64,000 bases of DNA from Sphingomonas immobilis (GTDB lineage: Bacteria > Pseudomonadota > Alphaproteobacteria > Sphingomonadales > Sphingomonadaceae): assembly GCF_030580995.1 (NCBI RefSeq), contig NZ_JAUQSZ010000002.1:62001-126000 (forward strand), written 5' to 3'. Below, piece after piece: positions 1 through 8,539 of this stretch (its first letter is position 1; every line of letters begins with the position of its first letter). The notes under the pieces were generated by a model, which was given only the letters and a program-made list of their open reading frames with translations, was not told where the DNA came from and searched no databases. The translations under genes and the position numbers were made by a program.

Positions 1-117
1 CTCGCTGGGGTTGATGACGAGCATGTTCTCGCCTTCGTAGAAACAATCGACCGGGCACACCTCGACGCAATCCATATACTTGCACTTGATGCAGGCATCG
101 GTGACGACGTAGGTCAT
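1..117 (-). CDS. fdxA: 7Fe-type ferredoxin FdxA, N-terminal part (runs off the left edge)
   Basis: The first 39 residues of a small electron carrier are visible; the rest lies outside the window. The N-terminus has Cys9, Cys12, Cys17, Cys21 and Cys25 in the spacing of Azotobacter-type 7Fe ferredoxins, where the first and third of these ligate the 3Fe-4S cluster and the fourth helps ligate the 4Fe-4S cluster. It follows the S4-domain gene on the same strand by about 55 bases, an order (helicase, S4 protein, ferredoxin) often seen in alphaproteobacteria. The redox partner cannot be told from the sequence. Confidence 0.93.
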   Translation of the reverse strand, partial: MTYVVTDACIKCKYMDCVEVCPVDCFYEGENMLVINPSE

Positions 118-172
118 GGAAGCACTCCCGGGAACGTAATGGGACGCCTGCTATGCCCGCGACGCGGCGTCG

Positions 173-466
173 TCAATTGTTCGGGCCTTGATGCGAGACG
201 TTATCAATCAGGTCGGCATAGCAGGCGCGCGCTTCTTCTGCCGGGCCGCGCCGTTCGGGCAACGCCAGTACGCGGATCGCCCTGATTTTCCCGCCGTGCG
301 TCGCGAAGGCGAGCACCTGGCCGGGATGGACCGGCGTGGCGGCCTTTTCGATCGGGCGGCCGTCGATGCGCAGATGCCCCGCCGTCGCCATCGCCTGCGC
401 CCATTCGCGCTTCTTGACGATGCGCGCGAACCACAGGAAGCGATCGACCCGCATCGCCTCAGCCAT
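173..466 (-). CDS. S4-domain RNA-binding protein (Hsp15-like)
   Basis: A 97-residue basic protein with an S4 fold over roughly residues 5-60 (MRVDRFLWFARIVKKR, then HLRIDGRPIEKAATPVHPG). This is the family of heat-shock protein 15 and related ribosome-associated factors. The ATG at 466 was chosen because ATGGCTGA overlaps the stop of the upstream helicase gene by 8 bases, suggesting translational coupling; a longer frame starting at 502 lies inside the helicase and is unlikely. Pairing with an RNA helicase and a ribosome-type RNA-binding domain hints at an RNA-related job, which is inference. Confidence 0.88.
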   Translation of the reverse strand: MAEAMRVDRFLWFARIVKKREWAQAMATAGHLRIDGRPIEKAATPVHPGQVLAFATHGGKIRAIRVLALPERRGPAEEARACYADLIDNVSHQGPNN

Positions 467-2960
467 GGCCAGACCCGAGTCCGGCGAGCGCGGCAAAGGC
501 ATTGTCGCGCTTCGGCGGCGGGGCTGCGGCCGCGCGCGCGAGCCCGCGCCACACCCAGCGCGGCCGCCCTTCCTGCGGCGGCAGACTGCGGAAGCCCAGC
601 GCCGCCATCAACCGCGACAGCGTATCGGGCGCGATCCCCATCGACGTCGCCAGCGCGGGATCGGGCACGAACGGGCGGAAGCCGTCGCGCCCGTCATGCG
701 CCGCGCGCGCGATCCGCTCGACCAGGTCGACGCGCACCGCCTGCCGCCCGAGCAGGCGGAAGCCGTGGCCGATCCCCGCCCCCGCCTCGCCGCGCGCCAG
801 CACGGTCGCCCCGGCGGGCGGCGGTTCTTTCGTATCGACACCGCGCGCGGCGATCAGCGCCCGACGCCAGCGCGCCGGCTCGGGCTTGAGCAGCCGCGCG
901 TCGAACAGGTCGAGCGCGCCGATAATCACGCCCGCGCCGCGCAGCCGTTTGCGCGCGCCCGCGTCGAGCCCGTCGACCGCCGCATCGATACCGAGCCGCG
1001 GCACGATCCCGCCCGCCTCGCCGAGCGCCGCCGCCACCGCGCGCAAGGGCGCGCTCGCCCCCGCATCACGCTGCGCCGCCTCGATCGCGAGCAGCCCCGG
1101 CAGATGCCGTGCGATCCGCGCCGCGAGCCACGCCTCCAGCCGCCCGCGCACCGCATCCTGCGTCTGCCGGTCCAGGCATTCGAGCGCGCGGTCGGGCACC
1201 ACGCGCGGCCGCGTCAGCATTGGCCCCGCCGCCAGCCGCGCGACCTCATGCCCGCCCCAGACGATCGCGGTGCCGTCGAGCGTGAACGCATCGTCCTTCG
1301 CCTCCACCAGCGCCTGCGCCCGCCGCGCGCGCTCGGGCCCCAGCCGCCGCTCCGCCGCCGCCAGCAGCATGCGCTTGTCCGCCGCCTTGGCATCGGGCGC
1401 GACCGCGAAGCGGAAGCCCTGCAGCGTGCCGATCGTCTGATCCTCGACGCTCACCTCGCCCTGTTCGCCGATCACGACCGGCAGCGCGCCCTTGTCGGCG
1501 CCGATCTGCCGCATCAGCACCGTCGTGCGCTTGTCGACGAAGCGCTGCGTCAGGCTCGCGTGGAGCGCATCCGACAATCGCTCCTCGACCGCCCCCGCGC
1601 GGCTCGCCCAATGCGCCGGGTCGGCCAGCCAGTCGGCGCGGTTGGCGATATAGGCCCAGCTCCGCGCCGCCGCGATCCGCCCGGCGAGCGTCTCGACATC
1701 GCCCGCGACATTGTCGAGCCGTGCGATCTCCGCCGCGAACCATTCGTGCGGGACATGGCCGCCGCCCTCGCTGAGATGCCCGAACACGCGGCCGACGAAG
1801 CGCGCGTGCGGATCGACCCCGGTCTTGCGGAAATCGGGCAGTCCGCACGCCGCCCACAGCCGCGCGACCATCGCGGGGGATCGCACCCGGTCGCGCACCC
1901 AATCCTCGCTCGCCAGCCGTTTCAATACGGCGAGGTCGGTCGCCTCGGGCGCGGCGCGCAGCACGCGCGCCTCGGGCCGCATTTCCAGGCTGGCGATGAG
2001 ATCGTCGATACTCGAAAGATCCGGCTCGCCCTCGCGCCAATAGAGGTGGTCGAGCGGCGGGAAGCGATGCTCCTCGATCGCCAGCACTTCCTCGGGCCCG
2101 AACGCGCCCGGTCCGTCCTCGCTCAGCGCCCCGAAAGTGCCGTCGCGCTGGTGCCGCCCCGCGCGTCCGGCGATCTGCGCCATCTCCGCGACCGTGAGCC
2201 GCCGCTGCCGCCGCCCGTCGAACTTGTGCAGCGAAGCGAAGGCGACATGGTTCACGTCCATGTTGAGCCCCATGCCGATCGCGTCGGTTGCGACGAGATA
2301 ATCGACCTCGCCCGCCTGGAACATCGCGACCTGGGCGTTGCGCGTGCGCGGGCTAAGCGCGCCCATCACCACCGCCGCGCCGCCGCGCAGCCGCCGCAGC
2401 ATCTCGGCGACGGCGTACACTTCCTCGGCCGAGAAGGCGACGATGGCGGAACGCTTGGGCAGCCGCGAGATCTTCCGCGCGCCCGCATAGCTGAGCGTCG
2501 AAAAGCGCGGCCGCGTGATGATCTCGGCATCCCTGACCAGCGCCTTCACCATCGGCCGCAGCGCCTCCGATCCGAGGATCATCGTCTCCTCGCGCCCGCG
2601 TGCGCGCAGCAGCCGGTCGGTAAAGACATGCCCGCGCTCGGGATCCGCGCCCAGTTGCGCCTCGTCCAGCGCCACGAAGGCGACGTCGCGCTCCAGCGGC
2701 ATGCTCTCTGCGGTGCACAGGAACCAGCGCGCGTCCTTGGGGACGATCTTCTCCTCGCCGGTGATGAGCGCGACCTGCGACGCGCCCTTGATCCGCACTA
2801 CCCGGTCGTAGACCTCCCGCGCCAGCAGCCGCAGCGGGAAGCCGATCATGCCCGACGAATGGCCGCACAGCCGCTCGACCGCGAGGTGTGTCTTGCCGGT
2901 GTTGGTCGGCCCGAGGACAGCGGTTACGCTGTCGTTTCCTGGGCGATCGGCGCGCATCAT
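459..2960 (-). CDS. SUV3-like DExH-box RNA/DNA helicase
   Basis: An 833-residue superfamily 2 helicase. Walker A is GPTNTGKT at residues 17-24, the DEAQ form of motif II is at 99-102, and motif VI (QIAGRAGRHQRDG) falls near residue 265. The GPTNTGKT signature is typical of the mitochondrial SUPV3L1/Suv3 group and its alphaproteobacterial relatives, which unwind RNA and DNA in the 3' to 5' direction. The C-terminal 450 residues are Arg/Ala-rich and less easily assigned. It is the first gene of a minus-strand group with the S4-domain protein and ferredoxin, and diverges from the M23 peptidase across about 250 bases. The substrate in bacteria is not settled. Confidence 0.92.
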   Translation of the reverse strand: MMRADRPGNDSVTAVLGPTNTGKTHLAVERLCGHSSGMIGFPLRLLAREVYDRVVRIKGASQVALITGEEKIVPKDARWFLCTAESMPLERDVAFVALDEAQLGADPERGHVFTDRLLRARGREETMILGSEALRPMVKALVRDAEIITRPRFSTLSYAGARKISRLPKRSAIVAFSAEEVYAVAEMLRRLRGGAAVVMGALSPRTRNAQVAMFQAGEVDYLVATDAIGMGLNMDVNHVAFASLHKFDGRRQRRLTVAEMAQIAGRAGRHQRDGTFGALSEDGPGAFGPEEVLAIEEHRFPPLDHLYWREGEPDLSSIDDLIASLEMRPEARVLRAAPEATDLAVLKRLASEDWVRDRVRSPAMVARLWAACGLPDFRKTGVDPHARFVGRVFGHLSEGGGHVPHEWFAAEIARLDNVAGDVETLAGRIAAARSWAYIANRADWLADPAHWASRAGAVEERLSDALHASLTQRFVDKRTTVLMRQIGADKGALPVVIGEQGEVSVEDQTIGTLQGFRFAVAPDAKAADKRMLLAAAERRLGPERARRAQALVEAKDDAFTLDGTAIVWGGHEVARLAAGPMLTRPRVVPDRALECLDRQTQDAVRGRLEAWLAARIARHLPGLLAIEAAQRDAGASAPLRAVAAALGEAGGIVPRLGIDAAVDGLDAGARKRLRGAGVIIGALDLFDARLLKPEPARWRRALIAARGVDTKEPPPAGATVLARGEAGAGIGHGFRLLGRQAVRVDLVERIARAAHDGRDGFRPFVPDPALATSMGIAPDTLSRLMAALGFRSLPPQEGRPRWVWRGLARAAAAPPPKRDNAFAALAGLGSGHG

Positions 2961-3208
2961 GGTGCCTGCAACATCGGATGCGCAGCCTCCGTACGCAACC
3001 GGATAAGTAGACTCCCCCGCTGCCGTTAACCAAAAAGCGGCGTATTATCAGCGCATAACCTCCCGTCCCGCCCAGCGAACGGTTCGTCGCAGCGATTCGA
3101 ATCGGGCCGGTAGGTTAATTTGACTTTAAACCTTTGCCGCCACACAGCCTTGGACCTCGCGCCGGGGGGTCGATCTGTTGGCCGGCGTGATCTGGGGGCA
3201 TAGCGGCC

Positions 3209-4687
3209 TTGTTCTTGCGTGACGAACTCGGGATTGAAGACGCTGGCGGCACCGCCACGCTGTCGTTCGGTCGCGCGCTCGTACCCGTCGCCAAGCCGAC
3301 GGGTGCCGAAGCCTTCCGCGCCTATCTCGCCAAGACCGACTGGGTTCCCGATCTCGGCGCGCGCATCGGCACCGCCGAATGGTGGCGCGGTGCGCTGACC
3401 TGCACCGCGCTCGTCGCGGGTGCCTGCCTCCTGTCGCCCGGCCGCGGCCATCCCGTGATGGGCGACGTCGCGGCACCCCTTTCCGGCACCGAATGGGACG
3501 AGGCACGCGCGCAGTCGATCACGCCGCTCGCTTATGGTGCGAACAGCGGCCGCCGCATGGCCGCCAACGATCTCGTCGCACCCCTGCTCGAAACGCCCGA
3601 ACGCCCCGCCATCGAACTGTCCGCCGCTTATGGCAGCGGCGACAGTTTCTCGGGCGTGCTGCAGCGCGCGGGCGTTTCCGAAAGCGACAGCGACGCCGCC
3701 GTCGCGCTCATTTCCAATGCGGTCTCGCTCGAAGAGATCAAACCCGGCACGCAGATCGACATCACGCTCGGCCGCCGCGAGAACAAGAAGGTCGCGCGCC
3801 CGCTCGACGCTTTGTCGTTCCGCGCGCGCTTCGATCTCAACCTCTCGCTCGCCCGCGCCGGCAAGGCGTTGGCACTCGCGCGTCAGGTGATCGCGATCGA
3901 TCACACGCCGCTGCGTATCCAGGGCCTCGTCGGCTCCAGCCTGTACCGTTCCGCCCGCGCCGCCGGTGCGCCTGCCAAGGCGGTCGAGGATTATATCCGC
4001 GGCATCGCCAGCCGCACCGCGATCGGCGGCCTCGGTTCCGACGACAAGTTCGACATGACGATCGGGCAGGACCGCGCCGCGACTGGCGAGGTCCGGCTTG
4101 GAGCGCTGGAATATGCCGGTCTGTTCCGGTCGAGCGGCAAGACGCTGCGGCTGATGCGCTGGGAACGCGACGGGCGCGAGCAATGGTTCGACGCCTCGGG
4201 CCAGACCGAGCAGAGCGGCGCGATGGGCATGCCCGTCGCCGGCCATGTCACCTCTAATTTCGGCCTGCGCGTCCACCCGATCCTCGGCTACACCAAGATG
4301 CACAAGGGCATGGACATCGGCGCGCCCTGGGGCTCGCCGATCCACGCGGCGATGGACGGCGTCGTCCAGTTCGCCGGCCGCACCGGCGGCTACGGCAATT
4401 TCGTCAAGCTCGCGAGCGGCGGCAACATCGCCACCGGCTATGGCCACATGAGCCGCATCGCGGTGCGGAACGGCGAGCGCGTCGCGCGCGGCCAGGTGAT
4501 CGGCTATGTCGGCTCGACCGGCCTGTCGACCGGCCCGCACCTCCACTGGGAGGTCTGGAAGAACGGCATCTCGGTCAACCCGCGCAGCGTCTCGATGGCG
4601 AGCGTCATCCAGCTTGGCGGCGAGGAACTCCGCGAATTCAAGGCGCGCCTCGCCGAACTGACCTCGGTCAAGCCGGGCGGGCGCTGA
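3209..4687 (+). CDS. M23 family zinc metallopeptidase, membrane-anchored murein endopeptidase
   Basis: A 492-residue protein with one hydrophobic segment at about residues 60-77 after a cytoplasmic N-terminus, a middle region with OapA/LysM-like character, and a complete LytM core at about 350-460. The zinc and catalytic residues are present: His365 and Asp369 (HKGMD) and the His444-x-His446 pair (HLHWEV). All M23 signature residues are intact, so it probably cuts peptidoglycan cross-links rather than acting as an inactive EnvC-type activator. The start is TTG at 3209; an in-frame stop at 3188 leaves only TTG codons (3209 or 3215), so the exact start is uncertain. Confidence 0.9.
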   Translation: MFLRDELGIEDAGGTATLSFGRALVPVAKPTGAEAFRAYLAKTDWVPDLGARIGTAEWWRGALTCTALVAGACLLSPGRGHPVMGDVAAPLSGTEWDEARAQSITPLAYGANSGRRMAANDLVAPLLETPERPAIELSAAYGSGDSFSGVLQRAGVSESDSDAAVALISNAVSLEEIKPGTQIDITLGRRENKKVARPLDALSFRARFDLNLSLARAGKALALARQVIAIDHTPLRIQGLVGSSLYRSARAAGAPAKAVEDYIRGIASRTAIGGLGSDDKFDMTIGQDRAATGEVRLGALEYAGLFRSSGKTLRLMRWERDGREQWFDASGQTEQSGAMGMPVAGHVTSNFGLRVHPILGYTKMHKGMDIGAPWGSPIHAAMDGVVQFAGRTGGYGNFVKLASGGNIATGYGHMSRIAVRNGERVARGQVIGYVGSTGLSTGPHLHWEVWKNGISVNPRSVSMASVIQLGGEELREFKARLAELTSVKPGGR

Positions 4688-4704
4688 GCCGCAAAAACGA
4701 ACTC

Positions 4705-4847
4705 AAGGCCGTTCGGCATTTCGTTCAGGCGGAGCCGAAAACGGTGATTGTCGAGCACCGAAGCGCAGCGTGCTCAAGGCACGTGAGCATCGGAGCGCAG
4801 AGAATCGCCGTTTGCAGGCCCGCCTGAGCGGAATGACGGGCGGCCTT
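4705..4847. repeat. Structured dispersed repeat, family B copy 1
   Basis: A 143-base palindromic element. The outer arms at 4705-4731 and 4821-4847 pair over 27 positions with four G-U wobbles and one G-A mismatch. The inner part contains GTGCTCA facing TGAGCAT and further small stems. A second copy lies at 20042-20183. Read on the minus strand the element begins TAAGGCC, and that TAA is the stop codon of the HerA-like gene. It may act as a terminator or 3' end structure for that gene; M23 transcription also runs into it. Confidence 0.85.
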
Positions 4848-6510
4848 ACCGTCCCTGCGCGCGCCAGCGTTTGATCGTCCGCCCGATCATCTCGTCCTCG
4901 CCGCCGACCTCGGTCCACAATTCGGAGAAGAGCGGATCCTCCGATGCCGGGCGCTTGATCTCTTCGAGTCCGTCGAACGACACGCGGATCGGGATCGACA
5001 CACCCTCGCCGCAGATGATGCACTCGCGGTTGCGCAAAGCCGGGATCGAATCGAGGAAGCCGCGCGCGCCCTCGGGCATCGCCGCGCGCACGAACGCCTG
5101 GTCGCGGTCGTTGTTGAGGCGCATCGAGATGATCGTGCCGCACTGCGACAGCACGCCCTCGGCGAGATCGGACGGCCGCTGCGTGATGAGGCCGAGCGAC
5201 ACGCCGTATTTGCGGCCTTCCTTGGCGATGCGGCCGAGGATCTTGCCGACCGAGGAATCGGAGTGGCGGTCGCTGGGGATGTAGCGGTGCGCCTCTTCGC
5301 AGACGAGCAGGATCGGGCGCTTCTTGTCCTCGCCGCGGCCCCAGATCGCGAAGTCGAACACCATGCGGCTGAGCATCGCCACCACCACCGAGGTGATTTC
5401 GCTCGGCACGCCCGACACGTCGATGATCGAGATGGGCTTGCCGCCGCCGGGCAGGCGGAAGATGCGCTCGATGAAATTCGCCATCGTATCGGCGACGAGC
5501 AGGCCGTTGAACATGAAGCTGTAGCGCGGATCGGCCTTGATCTCCTCGATCTTGGTCTTCAGCCGCATGTACGGCGCGGTATCGCCCGCGCGGTCGAGCT
5601 TGCCCATTTCCTGCGTGATGAAATTGAGCAGATCGCTGAGCAGATAGGGAATCGGCGCATCGACCGTCAGCTTGGCGATCTCCTGCCCAAGCCGGCTCTT
5701 CATGCGTGCGGCGAGCAGGCACTTGGCGAGGATGTCGGCATCCATCTGCCGCGACGATCCCTGCGTCGTCAGGAACACTTCGCAATGTTCCTCGAAATTC
5801 ATCAGCCAGTAGGGCATCGACAGGTTCGACACGTCGAACAGTGCGCCGTTGGTCTTGAACGCCGCCGAATATTCGCCGTGCGGATCGATCATCACGATAT
5901 GGCCCTGCGGCGCGCGCTCGCAGATCTTGTGCAGGATCAGCGCGGCGCTGGTCGACTTGCCGGTGCCGGTCGATCCCAGCAGCGCGAAATGCTTGCCGAG
6001 CATGGCGTCGATATAGAGCGCGGCGCGAATGTCCTTGGTCGGATAGACGGTGCCGACCTCGATATTGGCGCGGTCGTCGGCGGCGTAGATCTGCTTCAGG
6101 TCAGGCGTCGCGACCGGATAGACGACGCAGCCCGGCATCGGATAGCGCGTCACGCCGCGGCGGAAGCGGTTGAGCACGCCCGTCACCGGATCCTCGTCAC
6201 CCTCGCCCAGGAAGTCGACCAGTGCCGAGATGCGCTCGCCATCGTCGGCGAGCTTGAGCGAGCGGACGTTCGCGATCAGCCAGAAGCCGCCGACGCGCAT
6301 CTTGATCTGGCTGCCGACCGAACCGGCGCAGGCGGCGACGGGATCGGCATGGCCGGCGAGTGCATCGACGCGGACGGGATCGAAAACCACCTGGCTGCTC
6401 GATCCGGCGATCTCCAGCACCATGCCGATCGGCTCGGCGAGCGCGAGGTCGCGGACGGGTGCGAGTGGTACGGCGTTGTCGAAGGCGTGCATGCCCGGCA
6501 TCTCTGTCAT
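4846..6510 (-). CDS. HerA-like ATPase (DUF87 family)
   Basis: A 554-residue hexameric-type ATPase of the HerA/FtsK superfamily. A small N-terminal barrel-like region is followed by Walker A GSTGTGKST at 179-187, IDPHGEY at 208-214, a Walker B-like region with EEAH at 405-408, and the sensor-like ITQRPS at 442-447. Archaeal HerA works with the nuclease NurA in DNA end processing; no nuclease gene is adjacent here, so the partner and role in this organism are unknown. The gene stands alone on the minus strand, with a small CGCCCT/AGGGCG hairpin (6535-6550) just upstream of its ATG. Its TAA stop is part of repeat B. Confidence 0.88.
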   Translation of the reverse strand: MTEMPGMHAFDNAVPLAPVRDLALAEPIGMVLEIAGSSSQVVFDPVRVDALAGHADPVAACAGSVGSQIKMRVGGFWLIANVRSLKLADDGERISALVDFLGEGDEDPVTGVLNRFRRGVTRYPMPGCVVYPVATPDLKQIYAADDRANIEVGTVYPTKDIRAALYIDAMLGKHFALLGSTGTGKSTSAALILHKICERAPQGHIVMIDPHGEYSAAFKTNGALFDVSNLSMPYWLMNFEEHCEVFLTTQGSSRQMDADILAKCLLAARMKSRLGQEIAKLTVDAPIPYLLSDLLNFITQEMGKLDRAGDTAPYMRLKTKIEEIKADPRYSFMFNGLLVADTMANFIERIFRLPGGGKPISIIDVSGVPSEITSVVVAMLSRMVFDFAIWGRGEDKKRPILLVCEEAHRYIPSDRHSDSSVGKILGRIAKEGRKYGVSLGLITQRPSDLAEGVLSQCGTIISMRLNNDRDQAFVRAAMPEGARGFLDSIPALRNRECIICGEGVSIPIRVSFDGLEEIKRPASEDPLFSELWTEVGGEDEMIGRTIKRWRAQGR

Positions 6511-6594
6511 CAGGCTCTCCGCCCTTATTGGAAGCGCCCTGCCTAGGGCGGACAGGTAAATATTCGGTTCGCCAAAAGTCTAAGGGGCTGTTTG

Positions 6595-6695
6595 ATCCGC
6601 TCACGCGGATGGCGGTGCCGGCCCGCTTCCCCACCCCGCCTCCCATTTCAGGATACGCTGTGGGAGGCGGGGTGGGGGAGCGGGCCGGCACCGCC
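6595..6695. repeat. Long stem-loop repeat, family A copy 1, plus adjacent small hairpin
   Basis: Arms 6611-6645 and 6661-6695 are 35 bases each and complementary at every position but one, which is a T-G pair on the plus strand; the loop of 15 bases contains CAGGATA. A smaller hairpin, ATCCGC facing GCGGAT (6595-6610), abuts it. It sits between the stop of the TIGR02186 gene and the start of the HerA-like gene, both on the minus strand, and may end transcription or stabilise RNA. No long T run follows on either strand. A related copy in the opposite orientation lies at 8443-8524. Confidence 0.88.
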
Positions 6696-6703
6696 TCACT
6701 GAA

Positions 6704-7471
6704 TCAAAAACGCCGCGCGATGACTCCTGCGCTCCAGCCGAACAATACCGACAGCGCGACCGCGACCAGCCCGTAGGCGAGGCTCCACTTCTCGGCCGAC
6801 CTTGCCACGAAACGCTCGAACCCGGCCTTGCGGATCTCGATATCGCGCGTCGCCGCCGCCAGCACATGGCCGTCGCGCACCAGGAACGTCTCCGCGGTAA
6901 AGCGCCCGACCGGCACGCGCGCCGGGATCGTCAGCTTCGCGCGGTACAGCACGTTGTCGGTGATCTCGACCGCGCCCGGCTGCTCTACGTACAGCCCAGA
7001 GCGTTTCTTGAGATCGACCAGCCCGCGCTCGAACCGGTCCTGCTGCTCGGCCGGTGCGCTCGACGCGGGCGAGAGCTGCAGACTGTCGAGCCCGAGTTCG
7101 TAGATCGCCTGCGCGCGATCATCGAGGATCTTCTCGATCGGCCGCGACGAGGCGACCGCGTAGAAGCTCGGCGCGGACCGATAGCGCAGCCGCGCGGCGT
7201 TGACCCAGATCAGCCCGCCGAGCTTTTCCTTCTCGCGCACCAGGATCGATTGTGTCGGGCCCTTTACCACCACGACGATATCGGTCGGCTTGTCGGCATC
7301 GGGCAGCTTGCCGCCGGGGTAGAGGATCGCGCCGAACAGCAGCAGGTCCGCGCCGGTGAAGGAATAGACGATGCGGATGTCGCGCTCCGACACGTCGGGC
7401 ACCAGCACCGGCTTCGCCTCCGCGCCCGTAAGCAACGGGGCCGCGAGCAGCGCGAGGACCGCTTTTCTCAC
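6704..7471 (-). CDS. TIGR02186 family membrane-anchored protein
   Basis: A 255-residue protein with an N-terminal signal sequence (about residues 1-20), an extracytoplasmic beta-rich body and one C-terminal transmembrane helix followed by a basic ARRF tail. It matches what I know of the TIGR02186 family of unknown function, which regularly sits beside a TauE/SafE transporter. The GTG start at 7471 overlaps the TauE stop as GTGA, so the two are probably translated together. The large open frame extending upstream to 8533 is an artefact of high GC. A role assisting the transporter, for instance in sulfur compound export, is inference from the pairing. Confidence 0.8.
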   Translation of the reverse strand: MRKAVLALLAAPLLTGAEAKPVLVPDVSERDIRIVYSFTGADLLLFGAILYPGGKLPDADKPTDIVVVVKGPTQSILVREKEKLGGLIWVNAARLRYRSAPSFYAVASSRPIEKILDDRAQAIYELGLDSLQLSPASSAPAEQQDRFERGLVDLKKRSGLYVEQPGAVEITDNVLYRAKLTIPARVPVGRFTAETFLVRDGHVLAAATRDIEIRKAGFERFVARSAEKWSLAYGLVAVALSVLFGWSAGVIARRF

Positions 7472-8385
7472 GACGACAGTTCGACCGAATAGATCTCGCT
7501 CGGCCGCCAGCCCAGGCCGATCGCGATCCATATCGCCAGCAGCAGCACGATCACCGCCAGCGCCAGACGCAGATATTCGGGCTTCACCTTCGCCGCGAAG
7601 CGCGCGCCGATCTGCGCCCCTGCCACCGATCCGAGCAGCAGCAGCGCGGCGAGCACGATATCGACCGCCTTGGTCGTCGTCGCATGCACCATCGTCGCCA
7701 TCGCCGTCACGAACAAGGTCTGGAACAGCGAGGTGCCGACCACCACTTGCGTCGTCATGCCGAGCAGATAGAGCATCGCCGGCACGAGGATGAACCCGCC
7801 GCCGACCCCGAGCAGGATCGTCAATATGCCGACGAAGAAGCCCAGCAGCAGCGGTGCCAGCGGCGAGATATAGAGGCCCGAGCGGTAGAAGCGCGTCCGC
7901 AAGGGGAGTGCCGCGACCAGCGGATGATGCCGCCGTTTGCGCGCGCGCGGTGGCGTGCCGCCCCGGCTCGCGCGGATCGCGCCGATCGCTTCCTTCGCCA
8001 TCATCGACCCGATCGAGCCGAGCAGCAGGACGTAGACGATCGCGATCACCGTATCGATCTGCCCGCTGGCCTGCAGCAGCCGGAAGATCTGCCCGCCCGC
8101 AAGGCTGCCGATCAGTCCGCCCGCGACCAGCACGCCGCCCATCTTCACGTCGACCCCGTCGCGCCGGAAATGCGCGAACACGCCCGAAACGCTTGCGCCC
8201 GTCACCTGGCTGGCGGCGGAGGCGGCGGCGACGGTCGGGGGGATGCCGTAGACGATCAGCAGCGGCGTCGTCAGGAACCCGCCGCCGACCCCGAACATCC
8301 CTGACAGCAGCCCGACCCCGCCGCCGAGCAGCACGATCACCAGCGCATTCACCGAGAGGTTCGCGATGGGCAGGTAGATGTCCAT
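7468..8385 (-). CDS. TauE/SafE family sulfite exporter-like permease
   Basis: A 305-residue polytopic membrane protein of the TauE/SafE family, with the usual two halves of hydrophobic segments. The glycine-rich GGGVGLLSGMFGVGGGFL near the N-terminus is matched by VGILTILLGVGGGFILVP in the second half, the internal repeat that marks the family. A hydrophilic, basic linker (residues about 140-155) separates the halves. Family members move sulfite, sulfoacetate or related organosulfur anions; the substrate here cannot be fixed. It overlaps the downstream TIGR02186 gene by four bases and follows repeat A copy 2. Confidence 0.9.
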   Translation of the reverse strand: MDIYLPIANLSVNALVIVLLGGGVGLLSGMFGVGGGFLTTPLLIVYGIPPTVAAASAASQVTGASVSGVFAHFRRDGVDVKMGGVLVAGGLIGSLAGGQIFRLLQASGQIDTVIAIVYVLLLGSIGSMMAKEAIGAIRASRGGTPPRARKRRHHPLVAALPLRTRFYRSGLYISPLAPLLLGFFVGILTILLGVGGGFILVPAMLYLLGMTTQVVVGTSLFQTLFVTAMATMVHATTTKAVDIVLAALLLLGSVAGAQIGARFAAKVKPEYLRLALAVIVLLLAIWIAIGLGWRPSEIYSVELSS

Positions 8386-8442
8386 TGCCCGAAAGCGTTA
8401 CCCTGTTGCAGCGCGAGCGGAAAGCCGCGCTTTCATAGTTTC

Positions 8443-8524
8443 GCGGTGCCGGCCCGCTCCCCCACCCGGCCGCCCATAGAATATCCTGAGTGGGCGGCCG
8501 GGTAGGGGAGCGGGCCGGCACCGC
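8443..8524. repeat. Long stem-loop repeat, family A copy 2
   Basis: Arms 8443-8476 and 8491-8524 (34 bases each) pair at all but one position; the exception is a G-U wobble if transcribed from the minus strand. The 14-base loop read on the minus strand contains CAGGATA, as in copy 1, so the two copies lie in opposite orientation. The inner stem sequence differs from copy 1 (GGCCGCCCA instead of CGCCTCCCA) but pairing is preserved on both sides. It lies between the beta-barrel gene and the TauE gene. Confidence 0.88.
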
Positions 8525-8539
8525 AACCAACAAAGACTC

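Noticed and set aside
3110..3145. TTGACT promoter for the M23 gene at about 3119
   Set aside because: The base run 17 bases downstream (CACAGC) is not like a -10 box; the site is left uncalled.
7472..8533. Long minus-strand frame continuous with the TIGR02186 gene
   Set aside because: It overlaps the well-supported TauE gene and repeat A in another frame; its translation is Arg/Gly/Ala-rich shadow sequence.
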